A stretch of DNA of 64,000 nt from contig JAMSLZ010000005.1 in the NCBI GenBank assembly GCA_026027325.1, forward strand, positions 62,001-126,000, written 5' to 3'. The DNA comes from Actinomucor elegans. Its lineage: Eukaryota > Mucoromycota > Mucoromycetes > Mucorales > Mucoraceae. Of the stretch, positions 43,425 through 56,077 are shown one piece after another. The notes below the pieces were generated by a model that was not told the DNA's origin, did not search any database, and worked only from the letters and a program-made list of their open reading frames with translations. Within the stretch, counting starts at the first letter, position 1, and each line of letters begins with the position of its first letter. The position numbers and the translations under genes were made by a program.

Positions 43425-46400
43425 TTATTGTACTTTCTTGGGCATCTTTTTCTTATCATCCAAATTGTCCAAATCGCTCTGTTTGTAATAATGAGGCGCA
43501 ACTATTTATGAACCATGTTAATATTATATCTTGAAATGCTTTTCACTTTTTTTTTTTTACCATCCAATAACCAAGTAGGTTGAATTTCCATTACTTGTCT
43601 CATATATTCTTTACTTGTCAAGACAAGTTCAAAGTACACCAGCCATTTAGGTCTCTTTTCTAGCATACCACTACTAGGATGGATATGAACTGTTTGGTTT
43701 TGTTTTACAGTACGATAAGAATCACCAGACTTATTTAATCTAGCTGCATTAAAGAAGAAGCCAGAAGTAATAGACTAATAAGAGAATTAAGTATACATCG
43801 TCTTGGGCTTTACTATATCGTTACCTTTTGAATGGGAGTAGGATCATTGGGGTTAGGATTACTAACAAGCTTTACTTCTACACGGTCCATAAGTTGAACA
43901 AGTTGATCCCGAACGTTACGCACGCGCTCTAAAGTCTTGACTTGAACGAAGTTTTCGTAACACCATTGCACTGAATAATCCGTTTCTACCCATTGATTCC
44001 AAATGTTCAACAGAGTTAAATGATCTCCGCCAGGCTTAACCAGATTCTGATGAGCAGTATCAGCAAGGATTTTCTTATCCTTGGGTCTATAAAGTAATGA
44101 ACTTTGTTCTGAAAGCATAGCACAAACAGATACGACTTCGTCTGTACATTCGTATTTCTCCGCAACTACGATGGCTTTCGATAAGCATGGATCCATGGGG
44201 AATTCAGCCATACGACGGCCAAGTTTTGTTAATTCTGCTCGGTCGTTCAAAGCACCTAAGGCGTAAAGTTGGCTTAGAGATCGAATCATGGTATCTTCAA
44301 CAGGTGGATCCAAGAAATCAAAATTGACTAAATCATTAATACCCAAACTCTAGATAGAACCAAATTAGTGCCCATGACATTCATGTTTATGTAATACGTA
44401 CCTTTAATAATAACACGACGTTAGACAGATTGACTCTTTGAATTTCAGGCACAGTATTCTCTTCCATTTCATTATAAAAGGCCCACTGAGTAAATAAACG
44501 AAAGCATTTACCAGGTCCAGTACGACCTGCACGACCAGCGCGCTGTGTAGATGACGCACGCGAACAAGGCACAACAGTTAGAGCCTCCATACCAGTTCTA
44601 GGATTAAATGTCTTTTGTTTGTTGAATCCGGGATCAATAACATAGGACACACCATCCACAGTAATTGAAGTTTCTGCGATATTGGTAGCCAGAATGACTT
44701 TACGAGCTCCATCAGGTGTAGGTTCAAAGATTCGTGATTGCTGTTCAGAGGGTAAATTGGCATAAATAGGACAGATCATCAGCTCTGATATTTTACTACC
44801 CAGCGCTTTACAAGCTTGTGTTAGACCTTCATGTGCCGCTTCAATTTCATCTTGACCCTATTGTTTTGCAAATGTTTAGTATAGGATTAATTGATCACCA
44901 AGCGTTCTTACCGTTAAAAACACTAGAATATCACCTTTGCCTTGAGTTACATGAATGGTTAGTACTTGAGTGATAGCAGCACGTAAATAGTTTGCCTCAG
45001 GGGCCTTTGTATAATAAATCTCTACAGGATAAGGACGACCTGGGATATTGAAAATAGGTGCATCATCAAAATATTCAGAGAATTTTTGCGCGTTCATAGT
45101 AGCACTGGAGATTAAAAGTTTTAAATCAGGGCGAAAACGAGCAATATCCTTGATCAAACCAAACAAAATGTCAGTAGACAAAGTTCTTTCGTGAGCTTCA
45201 TCAATAATCATACAACTGTAGGATGCCAAGTCAGGTTCTGTCATGAATTCACGTAAAAGCATACCATCAGTCATATATTTGACACACGTTTTCTCAGAAG
45301 TGCAATCCTCAAAACGAATGCTATAACCCACTTCTTGGCCAATATGTACGCCCATCTCTTCAGCTACACGAGCTGCCACACTCATAGCGGCTACACGACG
45401 AGGTTGTGTACACCCAATCTTCTTTCCGCCCTTTGTAAACCCATGTTCATATAGATACTGCGGTAACTGAGTAGTTTTGCCTGAACCTGTTTCACCAACG
45501 ATGACTAAAACTTGATATTGATCAATAGCATCCAACAGTGAATCACGGTATTGATAAATAGGCAGCGATTTACGAATTTGATCGATAGATTGTGCCTTTC
45601 TTTCTGCTGCATCAATGCGTTCTAATAATTCGACGTCTTTTGGATCTGGTTCATTCAGTTTAGCTGCCATGACAAAATCGATCTTTTGATCTTCATCAAA
45701 GACATAGTCGTATTCATCCTCTTCTTGTACCGAGACTTTGGCAGCAGCCTTTTGAATTTGAGACTTTTCCCAAACATCATGTTCAGTTTCAAATTTTTCT
45801 TCCTCTTCATAACGTTTATATAACGCGCCCTCTTTCTTCTTTCTGTCAATCTTGCCCTTTTCAGTGATGTAATCCTCGGGCAGCATGTAGCCATCTTCTT
45901 TAGTATCAATGTTCATACGTGCCTTGGCTAAACGAAGTACTTCTTCCTTGTATTCCAAGTCTTTGATTTCTCGTCTAGTCATTTTTTGGTCACTGAAGAA
46001 TCGTTTTTCGTCTGCTATTTCTTGTTCCAAAAGAGCTAATTGCTGTTCTTCACGGTATTTGAGGTATTGTTGATTGGAACGCTTTCGCAGCTCGGGCAAT
46101 GCTTCCAAGCGAGCTTGTTTATCGTCCGCCAAGTTGCGTCTTTTATGAGCTTCACTGCCTTCTTTGGCTGATCGATCTTCCACTACTTTCTTGGTGCGGT
46201 CTTTGTCTTTATCCTTCAACCTTTGTGCAAGTTCATCACGTTCTTGAAGATCTTTTAATCGTTCCATTTCGGCTTGTGCCTCTTTCTCTGCTTCTATATC
46301 TTGTTCGCCTAAATTTACTAGTTAGAAATAACCTGCATGGTTGCACATTGGTATATACATATACATACTCTTCTTGTATCGGCTGCTTTCTGTCATCTTC

Positions 46401-46947
46401 ACTTCTGTATCATCATCACTCAGATCCTCTTGTTTTCTCTTCTTGCGAAGCTTCTTTTCTTTTTTGCAAATGCGTCGTTCCTCATCGTCTTCGCTCTCGT
46501 CAGCTGGTTCTTCTAAAACTACCTTGAAAGATTCGTTGGCCTTGCGTAACCTAGCTTCCTCCTTCAGCTCTTTTTTGCGCTGGGCTTTTTCGGCCAATGC
46601 CGCAGCGGCAGCTGCTGACCGAGACTGTTTGCGCGGTACTTTTCCAAATAATTCAACAGCAAACTTTTGTGTATTAGCGTCACTAGGAGCACCGGTATTA
46701 ATTAGTTTTGAATATAGATCTTGTGGTGAGGAAGCCTTTTGAGCTATTAAATAGTTAGTAAATCAGAAAGACAGGTAATAAAGGACTTGTTTACCTGTTG
46801 CGATTATAAAGTCTACCATAGTTGTTTCTGACAAGCCCATGAGCTATAACGAAAAGTTAGTTAGATAAGTATTCAGCTTGTACTTGTGATTCTCATTCTC
46901 TATCTTACCTTCATGGCATTATCTGACACCCACGAATGTAAATCCAT
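43425..46947 (-). CDS. DHX16: DEAH-box pre-mRNA splicing helicase DHX16/Prp2
   Basis: Eight exons on the minus strand (46947-46909, 46843-46795, 46743-46369, 46308-44912, 44857-44402, 44349-43825, 43774-43561, 43501-43425), 1043 aa against 1041 in human DHX16. An N-terminal small helical region precedes a Lys/Glu-rich linker with basic runs ([13 protein letters not shown]), then the DEAH core: [16 protein letters not shown] (motif I), [12 protein letters not shown] (Ia), IIDEAHERT (II), [10 protein letters not shown] (III), [20 protein letters not shown] (V) and [20 protein letters not shown] (VI). Winged-helix, ratchet and OB domains follow. Prp2 remodels the spliceosome before the first catalytic step, with the G-patch protein Spp2. 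The length and N-terminal [15 protein letters not shown] block separate it from Prp16, Prp22 and Prp43. Confidence 0.95.
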
Positions 46948-47748
46948 ATTGAATTGTCCACAAGTTGAGCAAAAAGAGGTTTATTGGTGCTTTTTCCACT
47001 TGCCTGAATAATTGAGCGTTCGAGTAGACAGTCACAACAGTCCTGAAATGTAGGCGCTTAAATAAACGCGTCAAAGGACCCTTTCCTTTGCATAACACTT
47101 TCAAGTTAAAAACAAAACCTCGAGTTTATTGAGTATTCAAATTCAAAGATCCGATTGCTGGTATTATAAATTTAAAGCAGAAGCAGCAACAGCTCTGCAA
47201 GCTTTCATCAAGTGAAAACTCTTCATACTTTATACTAGATCTAATGAGAAATGAATCTTTCAGCAGATTTTGGCTTCATGTCACATAAGTATTCCTTAAT
47301 TACATCTACAAAAAGTTTTACTAGCAAATAGTAATTTGTTATTGGAGTTGAGATTAATCAGTTGCGTATGTATCAAAATAAAAATTCTGGCAAATGTTGG
47401 ATTTCGAAAATATATAGACTTGTCTTTTGCTCTATGTTAAAATTTTGGAGTATTTCATGTCTAGAATGAGTCACTTTACCTAACACAGCAATGTAATTTG
47501 AATACCTTTGCTGCGTTAAATAACTGCTTAACATTTGCTCGTTTATAGCCTCATTACTGGACCGACTTTTATTTAGCTTGTGAATCATCCGAATTACTTA
47601 ATTCAGTAATATACTAGAATTGCATTAATATTGTTAAATTGATAGCTGATTATAGCCCTTGAATATGTACTTAAACACCTATACATCTGCATATACTACA
47701 GATTGAGTTTCTTTCTCTTTTCTATACTTAAAGCTGTTCCGTACCAGT
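46948..47748. other. Spacer, nothing recognised
   Basis: 0.8 kb between the DHX16 start and the weak ORF at 47749, so the DHX16 promoter lies at its left edge. At most faint traces of the dispersed repeat occur (near 47238-47290). No gene is called. Confidence 0.65.
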
Positions 47749-48090
47749 ATGGTGTTATTGTTCGATAAAAAAAGTCTGGTCAAGCTCAACGTAAGAAGTA
47801 CGCGATTCTACACAAATTATGGGGCTCTACAACCTTCGGGATATCTGCAAGAGAAGATTTCAAAAAGTACAGTGAATAGTTCGGACGAAATCTTTATCGA
47901 TCGCAGTGAGATCTTATTTCGACATTCATTATACTATCTTCAGCAGCACAAAGTCATTCCCAGTTTAAAGCATAACCAACTTTTAGAGCTTCAAGAAGAA
48001 TCAGGGCTTTACAGACTGAAAGGTCTCTCAGACATGCTATATAACAAACTATACAATACGTGGAAAAACAGAACGAACATTAGTAAATAA
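47749..48090 (+). CDS. Hypothetical 113-aa protein, uncertain
   Basis: Single-frame ORF from an ATG preceded by a CT-rich stretch (47706-47730) like those before other genes here. Composition is protein-like: basic N-terminus with VRSTRFYTNY (possibly organellar), then EIFIDRSEILFRHSLYYLQQ and LLELQEESGLYRLKGLSDML. No family is recognised. A GTAAGA at 47787 could be a donor, so the real gene may be spliced differently or the ORF may be a gene fragment. Confidence 0.35.
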   Translation: MVLLFDKKSLVKLNVRSTRFYTNYGALQPSGYLQEKISKSTVNSSDEIFIDRSEILFRHSLYYLQQHKVIPSLKHNQLLELQEESGLYRLKGLSDMLYNKLYNTWKNRTNISK

Positions 48091-50026
48091 TACTCGCTCG
48101 TTGATTTGAAAGACATACATAATATTCTTTGTGTCCATAAAAATGCACCTAATAGTGATGAAATGATTTCAGTAATGAAATACAATGATGCAAGAAGAGG
48201 AGCAATTCAATACAAGCTTCTTTTAGCCAAGAAACTTTAAACAAAGGGTGCATACATCACCTAGTTCAATATATCAATGTGCGAAATTTTTATTGCTGTA
48301 TCATTACCGCATTCATTTTATCTTTTTTATACTACTCTTCTTTTCTTTTTAAATGTATTTGCTCTCAGTAAAGTGGCAAGCCAAACCAACAGATACATGT
48401 AAACAATAAAACTGAATATAGGTGGGATCCATTCTGAGATCTATTATAGCACTCTTCATGAATTCTCATATTTAAAAATCTTGTCAAAGGAGGCATGGCT
48501 AACTTCAGAACAGTGAATGGCAGTGTATTCATCGATAGAGGCAGTGTTCTATTCTCTCATGTATTATACAATACCTGAGAACAAGAAAAATAGTTGCAAA
48601 GGACAAGACCCTGTTGCTGCAGCTGAAGTGGGAAGCCAGATTTTTTCAGTTGAATCAACTTGGTGAAGCTGTACAACAAAAATTAGATATACTTAAATCG
48701 GAAGGTAAAGAAGCTTATCGTTTCATGAGTCTGCAAGAGCTGAAAAGCATTCAACTTGATAAACCATCAGCTACATCATCAATCACTTTAAGTTCGGTTG
48801 CGGAGACTCATCAACAGAAACATTCAAGTAATCAAGGTTATAGACACTTACCCATCTGTATGTATAACGCATAACCAAACTGACTACAGTTGCTCTTTCT
48901 CTTATAGGATTGTAAAAAATTACCCCATTATCTCAATAGTTAAAAAGCAAACTTCGTTTTCATAGTTAGATTATTCAATATACTGCTATCTATTGTTCTC
49001 TGCTCATATGTTTTACTAATTTAATAATAAAAAAAAAAATTGAGTATATGTAAATCCAATGTACAATTCTGAAAAATAAAAAAATCTTCTTTTACAATTA
49101 AACAAGTGATTTAGAGAAAACATACAATTAACTTTTGTATTGCATTTCTTTTCGTACAATACACACCAACTGATAGTACATAGTTGATATCATTGGGTTC
49201 AATAAAGTATTGTCTTATTCTCACCATTGCATATATAGCTGTTTCACTCTATAGTGTCTGGATAGTGGTCTGTTTGTTGCATATCAAATGAAAGGCTTCT
49301 CATACTTCAGGATATTAAATTCATTGAGCTACAATGATTTAATAATGCAGTTCCTCTACTCACTGCACCCTCGCCAAATATCATAGAAACTAAAAGCTAA
49401 AATACTGAAGCTAATCTATCAAAGGACCCATATAAGCATCTGTTTTCCTGGAAATACGTAAAACAAAGCACACTACCTCTGATAAATATAATATTATGAT
49501 TTGGAAGGACGCTAAACAAATCTAATTATTCTGTGATTTGCTCTTCCGGGGCCAAATCTTTCCTTGCAATTTGTTACAAGGATATCAGCATTCAAATGAA
49601 AAGGTAGGTTACTATAAAGCATAAATACTAAAACTACAAGACATACATATGCTTTTATCGTTTCTTACTATTCTTGTTTTAGGTTTTTTGGCAGGAAACT
49701 TTAATATCAAACGATCTTGGATTTTAGAAATCACAGCTTTGCATGGTACGTCAATCAATACAAGAAAGGATCTCAGTTAAAATGATGCATATGTTAACAT
49801 ACTTTGTTCAGAATAAGCTGCTACAATTGAAGCCAACTTTAATTTGGTCCTAATGCAAAGACTGTTTCGAGAAAATTGTGAATTAAAGAATAAATGCGCC
49901 TTACTCATGGATTCTCAATAGCCAAATCATTACCATTCGTCTGAGAACAGCGGTTTTCGCCGCCAACTCGTAATGCACATGTTCTATAAGTTTATTTACA
50001 AGATTCCACGTTATGAAGCAAAGCTA
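48091..50026. other. Spacer with a doubtful ORF remnant
   Basis: 1.9 kb of AT-rich DNA. An open frame at 48539-48874 (+) reads KDKTLLLQLKWEARFFQLNQ, then a Lys/Glu-rich continuation. It looks protein-like but has no clear start or partner exon; it could belong to the same broken gene as 47749-48090. Nothing else is recognised. Confidence 0.4.
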
Positions 50027-51940
50027 TTATTTCTTTACGGGAGCAAAAAACGAACTGATGGTTGCAGATTTGACAGTTGCTTTCTTCACTACAACCTTTT
50101 TCTTTGTTAAAGTTGTTGACGTTGTAGTCTAATAAACGCGTCAGTTTTTAATTGCCAACAAATGTATTTCTTGCTTACCTTGAATTTTTCAAGTACTTTC
50201 AATGCCTTCTTTAACCCTGTTGGGATTGGAGATGCTTTAAGCTCTGACAAGGTTACCCACTTCACTACACTATCATCTATATCCATATCCAGCGTATCTT
50301 GATCATGTTGGTATTGAATCCATTCAATATGATATACTTTTCTGATATGAGAAAACAAATGAACGACGTTTCCCAAGTCGTGTCGTATAGGCTGATTCAA
50401 TTCTAGTTGATATTTCGTCTTTAAATACTGTGTGGATTGATCTACACGGTCTTGGTACTTGGTGTCTAATGATTGTAATTCAAGACTAGGAAACTCCCAA
50501 AGGCCAGCTAATAAACCTGTATCAGGCCTTTTTGATATTAAATAACGTGCTTCTTTGTCTTTGGATGTAATTCTCTCTACAATGCTAACAGCACATTCTA
50601 AAGCAAACATGAGCTGTAAAGCATTATTTTCAATAGAAAATTTGTCCTACCTTCATCTCTGGGTGGTTTTTTATCGACTTTAAGTGGATATCTTGTTACC
50701 ATATATGCTTCTTCCGTCAAGTCGTTCTGCAGCTCGTGACACGTAGAACAATCTATGGTTGTATATGTTAATACTGATTCGCTTGTTAAATATATGCTTG
50801 ATTTCACCATGCTCAATGGATGGCTGATTTCGCTTCTTTGTCTTTTCATCAAAAAATCCATTCTTTGAAAGTCTCTGGGCCACCTGTAACTGATTTAAAG
50901 CCCTACAATCAGCTTTGATGGGGCATTTATTACAGTCTGGATTTTGAGGTGTGCAGACACGGGCACCCAATTCCATCATGGCTTGATTAAAATCACCTGG
51001 ATTTGATTCAGGTACCAAACTCGCTGCAATTTCCCTAGCACCAAAGCCCAAATCAGTACAGCGTTCTCACTCCTCCAAACCTGCTTTGGCCTACCAAAAA
51101 AGATCGACTGATTTTGCTTTCTTGGGATCTGCATGTATAGCTCTCCATCTTGAGATAACACGAATCACATTACCATCCACCACAGGTGTAGCCTGTCCAA
51201 AAACAATGGATGCCACTGCGCCTGCAGTGTATCTTCCCACACCAGGTATTTTGTCTTGCAAATCCTTTGCGTTATCTGGTAATAACCCATCCAATTCACC
51301 CACCACTTTCTGTGCTCCTTCCCATAATCTTTTTGCTCGAGAATAGTAACCTAATCCAGCCCAAAGTGTATTGACCTTTTCGATATCTGCTTTAGCCAAG
51401 TCTTGAATTGTAGGGAAAGCGCTCATCCAACGGTTATAAAAATCAATGACAGTTGCTACTTGAGTCTAGTCACAGAAAGGTTGGGTTCAATATAGGTTAG
51501 GATCGCACGCTGAAAAAAGAAAAAAAAAAAAGAAAAACAGTTTACCTGCTGAAGCATAATCTCGCTGACCCAGACTTATGACGTGAATCATTTAGTGAAT
51601 GCGTTTTACTTTTTAACAGATAATGTTATTTACCTTCGTAAGCTCGTTGACCCAAAGTCTATTAGTTGAAAAAATTAGTTAGTATGGCATTTCTTTTTCT
51701 TTTCTTTTTTTTTTTCAGGCAAAGGCATTTTACCTCACGATCCCATGTCTTGTCATTATCTTTTCTCCAAGGCATAGTAGTTCGTTTTTCAACTTGATAC
51801 CAATCAAGTAGATCTTGTTGCATCCGAGATCTTTCAAGATTTGACACGATGTGGTATTGATCAGAATGATAAAGACGGTTGCTTTGAACGCATTCTTCAA
51901 TATCGATGTCTGTTGCTTTGAGACGATTTTTGATTGTCAT
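50027..51940 (-). CDS. MUTYH: Adenine DNA glycosylase (MutY/MUTYH)
   Basis: Eight exons on the minus strand (51940-51734, 51658-51634, 51574-51546, 51465-51095, 51034-50808, 50752-50651, 50597-50179, 50128-50027), 493 aa. It removes adenine mispaired with 8-oxoguanine. Marks: [20 protein letters not shown] with catalytic Glu 82; helix-hairpin-helix [13 protein letters not shown] and the Asp in [10 protein letters not shown]; the 4Fe-4S ligands C238, C245, C248 and C254 in [20 protein letters not shown]-terminal Nudix-like 8-oxoG-reading domain contains [18 protein letters not shown] and [17 protein letters not shown]. The last 34-residue exon is Lys/Thr-rich and ends [13 protein letters not shown], a PCNA-binding-like (PIP) motif. 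Intron 6 must use the second AG (50599-50598), joining RDE to ECAVSIVE. Confidence 0.94.
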
Positions 51941-52111
51941 TTTCGTATACTTGGAAGTTCAAAATAAAAGGTTGGAATGCAAGGAATCAAAGGAACACGA
52001 ACAAACACGAAACCCGGGCTGAAGAAAAATCAACGCGAGCTGTGGGAGGAATTTGAAATGACAGCTATTATCCATTAACCAGTATAATTCTCTTGAAAAG
52101 ATTCTAGTAGG

Positions 52112-52189
52112 TGCAGAAGCTTATTTTGTGCATGAAGAATTGATCAGATGTGACATTTAGCCGGGATCGACTGAAGGATCCATAGATCA
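52112..52189 (+). repeat. Dispersed intergenic repeat, near full-length copy
   Basis: Forward orientation: TGCAGAAGCTTATTTTGTGC, then TTGATCAGATGTGACATTTA, then GCCGGGATCGACTGAAGGAT, then CCATAGATC. Best single representative of the family in this window. Confidence 0.7.
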
Positions 52190-52290
52190 GCGTTTTTAAT
52201 TTGCGTGAAATGTACGTAATTTATCGACATTGACAATGTATGGTATAATTATTCTATCTACTCCAGCTGAGCAATGATCTTGGCATAAGA

Positions 52291-52365
52291 GGCACTTCAT
52301 TCTAATTAGGCAGTATACTGTCATTAAATGGGAACATTAAACTGGGATCAGTCAAGAGATTTGGA
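52291..52365 (+). repeat. Dispersed intergenic repeat copy
   Basis: Forward orientation: GGCACTTCATTCTAATTAGG, then GGAACATTAAACTGGGATCA, then GTCAAGAGATTTGG. It lies about 100 bp from the previous copy, in the same orientation. Confidence 0.55.
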
Positions 52366-54735
52366 AAAATTGAAAATAGGCCAAGGATAGAAAATCGCAA
52401 GTATTATATCTTTTTTTTTTTTTTTTTTGTAGATTGCCATTGAGATATTCATTATTAATATCATATATAGTATGTTGAAAAAGGTTGAAAAGTATTTTAA
52501 TTGGATTTTATTGTATATAGCAACATTTCGAAAAGATGTGAAAAAAGTGGCTTTTAATAAAGATAGTTCTTGGGATAGTAAAGACAGGTCGCATTACCTT
52601 TACATCATTAGATCAATCAATAGAAATTGCACAGGTATGATTAAACCACTAGTTGCGTGTCGGCAATTATTATAGAAAATGAGATTAAAGTTCAATTTTT
52701 GTGTTTTGAGAGGTCCTCAGAACCACGTTGTTAAACCCCCGAAATACAATAGTAATTGAAGTAATCTCATAGCGGTGGTAGTGATATATATGTATATATA
52801 ATGCTTATCTGATTGTTCTAAACATTTTAAAAGTATGGTTTATATGAAATTTCTGCTTTGAAAAAGTATACATTGGCGCCTTTTAGCCGTATTAGCTCCT
52901 CGTAAAAAGTGATGATAGAAGTGAAACAAGCAGTAATACGTTACTTAATCACTAAACCCCCAGGACAACGTAGTTCAAATGATCATTCATGTAATATAGC
53001 AGGTTACGCCAATCAAGCATTCTTATTTCTTTTGAGAAAGGGTACTTATGAGAAGCATGTAGTGATTATCAGGGCCCGAACCCCATAGACAAACAGGTTT
53101 ATAACCTCTCATCTGATTGTATACTCCTGGATTCAACTTTGCAAGGTAATCAAGACCAATCTTTTGAACTTAATTGCGCATACGTATTATACAAATAATT
53201 ATGCATCTGTATTCTAGACCACAAAAGCTAATGAGAAGTGAGAAGGAAACCTCGTACCAAACTATTATAGCACGTTTACAAGCGGTATTATTGCGAAAAA
53301 TGAGTCACTTTACCGTGGATCTTCGAATCAAAGAGATCTTCAAGAACTTTCTATTAAAACAATGGCACTACTTCAAGCATATAATCCGTTTTCTCGGCTT
53401 TATTGTACGCTTATATACTACTGCAACGGCCTCTTTTGCATCATTCTGTATTTTTGTGTCAAAACCATATTCTGTACGATTCTACATTTGAAGCGCCTCT
53501 ATGCATGCCAACATAAAAGAGCATCAAGTCGCGATCAAACAAGTCTGGAATTCAATTATCCGGACACACGCTGCCATAAAGGACAAAAATTGCTTTTAAA
53601 ACATGGTACTGAATGCAGGTCAAATCCGAAAACATGGAGATGTCACATACCAGAACATGGTATGCATGTCATTTTTACATAAACAAGGGTAAATCATCAC
53701 CCTTTCAATAAACTATGGCTTGGTATGATCTACTTTTCTGACATTCGCGATACAAGTGATCTGGATGGACCCCTTAATTTCTACCTATTGCTACTTAGTA
53801 GGAACTTTACCGCGTACGATATTTAATACCATTGTAGGTACAAAGCATCATGGCAAAACTTGTTTCTTTCATTATCATAGCCCCGGAATACCGGGCACAG
53901 TTGATATTATTCATCCATATACTATGATTGGATAGAGATTGCAGATTTTATACCTAAAATTTTATACTCATCATTTTGGTAGTATAATAATCTCGGGATT
54001 ACTTGCGTTCCGTAAACTGTCATCGAAATGCTTATATAATTGTGAGAATATCAAGCGACTTGAACTTTCTTTAGATGTCAATGTTTAGGATTACAAGTGC
54101 AGATACTCAAAAAGACGAAAATGCTGATGTGATCACGTTAGATAGTAGCCTTCAACTTAGTTAGTCAGAGGGTGGGAAAGGCTCATGAATAACTAAAGTA
54201 GAATTTCGAATTAATTTGATTGGCTATGACAACTTATTCATACAGCTTAAATCTAGAACAAAGGTAACATGGATAGCATTATTCTATAACCATAGATTAT
54301 ATGCAAGTAGATCTATAGATGTACAATTGTACTCTACAGTATACTAGACGCGTTTTTCATCTCTGATCAAGATTTTTTTTTATATACTACACTTCAAGGG
54401 TCACCATCACTTATAATAGAAGGTCACTTGACATAAGCATATCAAACTATATAGAAAGATACTTTTTCGAGTTGCACAATAATGTATACTTTGTGGATCA
54501 AACCTTTAGAGAATAGTTAAATAAAGAAGCCTACGTTTTCAAAAGACGATCTCTATTCATTTGAGTGTAAAAAGCGTTTTCATTACAACCAAGAATTGCT
54601 ATATTAGTGCTTGTCTTGCCTTATTGAGTTCTGCAAGTGACTAGTGTGCAACCTTTGATTTACTTCATAAAAAGATAAGATTCCTCTAATGCTTCTTTTC
54701 TTGTTTTATTCACACATTAGTTTGTATTTTTAAAA

Positions 54736-54757
54736 AAAAGAGATTATAATCTCTTTT
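54736..54757. promoter_or_regulatory. Perfect 22-bp palindrome upstream of the arrestin gene
   Basis: AAAAGAGATTATAATCTC followed by TTTT is a perfect dyad centred 79 bp before the arrestin ATG. The inner AGATTATAATCT is not simple A/T sequence, so a dimeric transcription-factor site is possible. Function is inferred only. Confidence 0.4.
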
Positions 54758-54825
54758 ATTTCGTTTTGTTATCGATATTATTCAAAGAAGAAGGCTACAG
54801 TAAACGTAGTCCTCGTAATAGCAAA

Positions 54826-56077
54826 ATGATTGCCAATTTCATGGGCACCAGACATCCCAACATCGATTTTAATGTCTTATTTTATCCACAATATCAAAAT
54901 GAACATGGCCAAGTGGTCTGTCATCCAGGCTCTGTATTTGAGGGAATCGTACAAGTCAAAGTGGCTGTCGCTATGCCAGTACACCACATCAAACTAGTAT
55001 TCAAAGCATCTGGTAAAAACAACAAATAAATAAAAACTACAGCATACTTACTTTATTTTAGAGCGAGTCAACTACGATGCCATGGGCTGGGAAAAGTCCA
55101 AGTCGCATGATGATAGACTGTTTGCAGTACGCACTATCCTGTGGGGATTACCCTCTGGCTGCAATATTCCAGCAGACGCATGGCCAATTTTGGAAGTTGG
55201 AGAGCACAACTTTCCATTTGTCTGTCAGATGCCAGTCATCAACTACCCTCCTACATTCCATCACCATTTGATTGCCACTGCTTTCAATATGGTGGTTTCT
55301 GTTGAAAAAGCAGGTGAATCCTCACCTATTCTATCCAAACCTGTTCCAGTCTGTTTCCAACCTATCGTTGAAACAATTCCTATTAAAAACCTACGTGCAT
55401 TTACAGGTGAAAGCCGATTAACAAACCATACCATTGCTCAGGTATCAGTACCTCGACTAGCATATAATATCTACGACAAAAACCAGTCTATTCCTGTTAC
55501 AGTACAATTCAACTCGGACAGCGCCAACGAAGAGCAAAGTATGTCTATGACTCAATTGCGCGTCTATATCAAACGCTATTACAGCATCAATTACAAGACC
55601 TTTTCAAGAAATGAGGCTACCATCGTAGCACATTATGATCACCCAAAGTTGCCAACGTCAACTCCAAGCACGGTAACTATGAAACTAGACCTGCCTACAT
55701 GTCAAAATGAGTTGCCAGCCACATTGACTTATTCACCTCATTTAACAATTGAATACAAACTCGTGGTTATTGCCAAAGTTCGTCATGGCCCCATCAACGT
55801 TAAAAAGAAGCTATTTGAAATGCCCATCATGTTTGGCACGTTACCTGCAGGTACAAGAGGCCCTCGACAGCTGGAGCCTTATTCAGCACTTGTCGAAAAT
55901 CGCTCCTCGTTGCATTCCAAGCCTCAGTTCTTGAGACCCGAACCCAAGGATGAAGGTGAAGAAGAGTTCTTGCCAGCTTATGATAGTGAAGGCATACCTC
56001 CTGCTTATATGAGTCATATTACCGGTCTCCAAAGCAGCAATACAAGCAGCAACACTAGCAGGATACTCATTGTCTAA
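54826..56077 (+). CDS. Alpha-arrestin (arrestin-related trafficking adaptor) with PPxY motif
   Basis: Two exons (54826-55012, 55062-56077), 400 aa. Arrestin N-like region (about 1-150): PGSVFEGIVQVKVAVAMPVH, HIKLVFKASERVNYD, LPSGCNIPADAWPILEVGEH with FPFVCQMP. Arrestin C-like region (about 150-350): LAYNIYDKNQSIPVTVQFNS, VYIKRYYSINYKTF, LTYSPHLTIEYKLVVIAKVR. The C-terminal tail has LPAYDSEG and PPAY, a PPxY site that binds WW domains of Rsp5/Nedd4 ubiquitin ligases. Such adaptors direct ubiquitination and endocytosis of plasma-membrane transporters and receptors; the cargo is unknown. The frame is open upstream, but 54826 is the first ATG of the frame. A second ATG at 54841 is possible. A perfect palindrome lies in the promoter. 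Confidence 0.88.

Larger units (their letters stand above)
51941..54825. other. 2.9 kb AT-rich spacer between divergent genes
   Basis: It contains two good copies of the dispersed repeat (52112-52189, 52291-52365), a poly-T tract (about 52411-52428), and a perfect 22-bp palindrome (54736-54757) close to the arrestin start. Overlapping ORFs at 53174-53491 and 53362-53682 lie in two frames of the same AT-rich DNA with no domain, and are not called. Confidence 0.7.

Noticed and set aside
53174..53682. Two overlapping ORFs of 105 and 106 codons
   Set aside because: They use different frames of the same AT-rich stretch, and neither shows a domain or promoter.
54766..54825. Upstream extension of the arrestin frame beginning with TTG
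   Set aside because: No ATG in the extension; 54826 is the first ATG of the frame.
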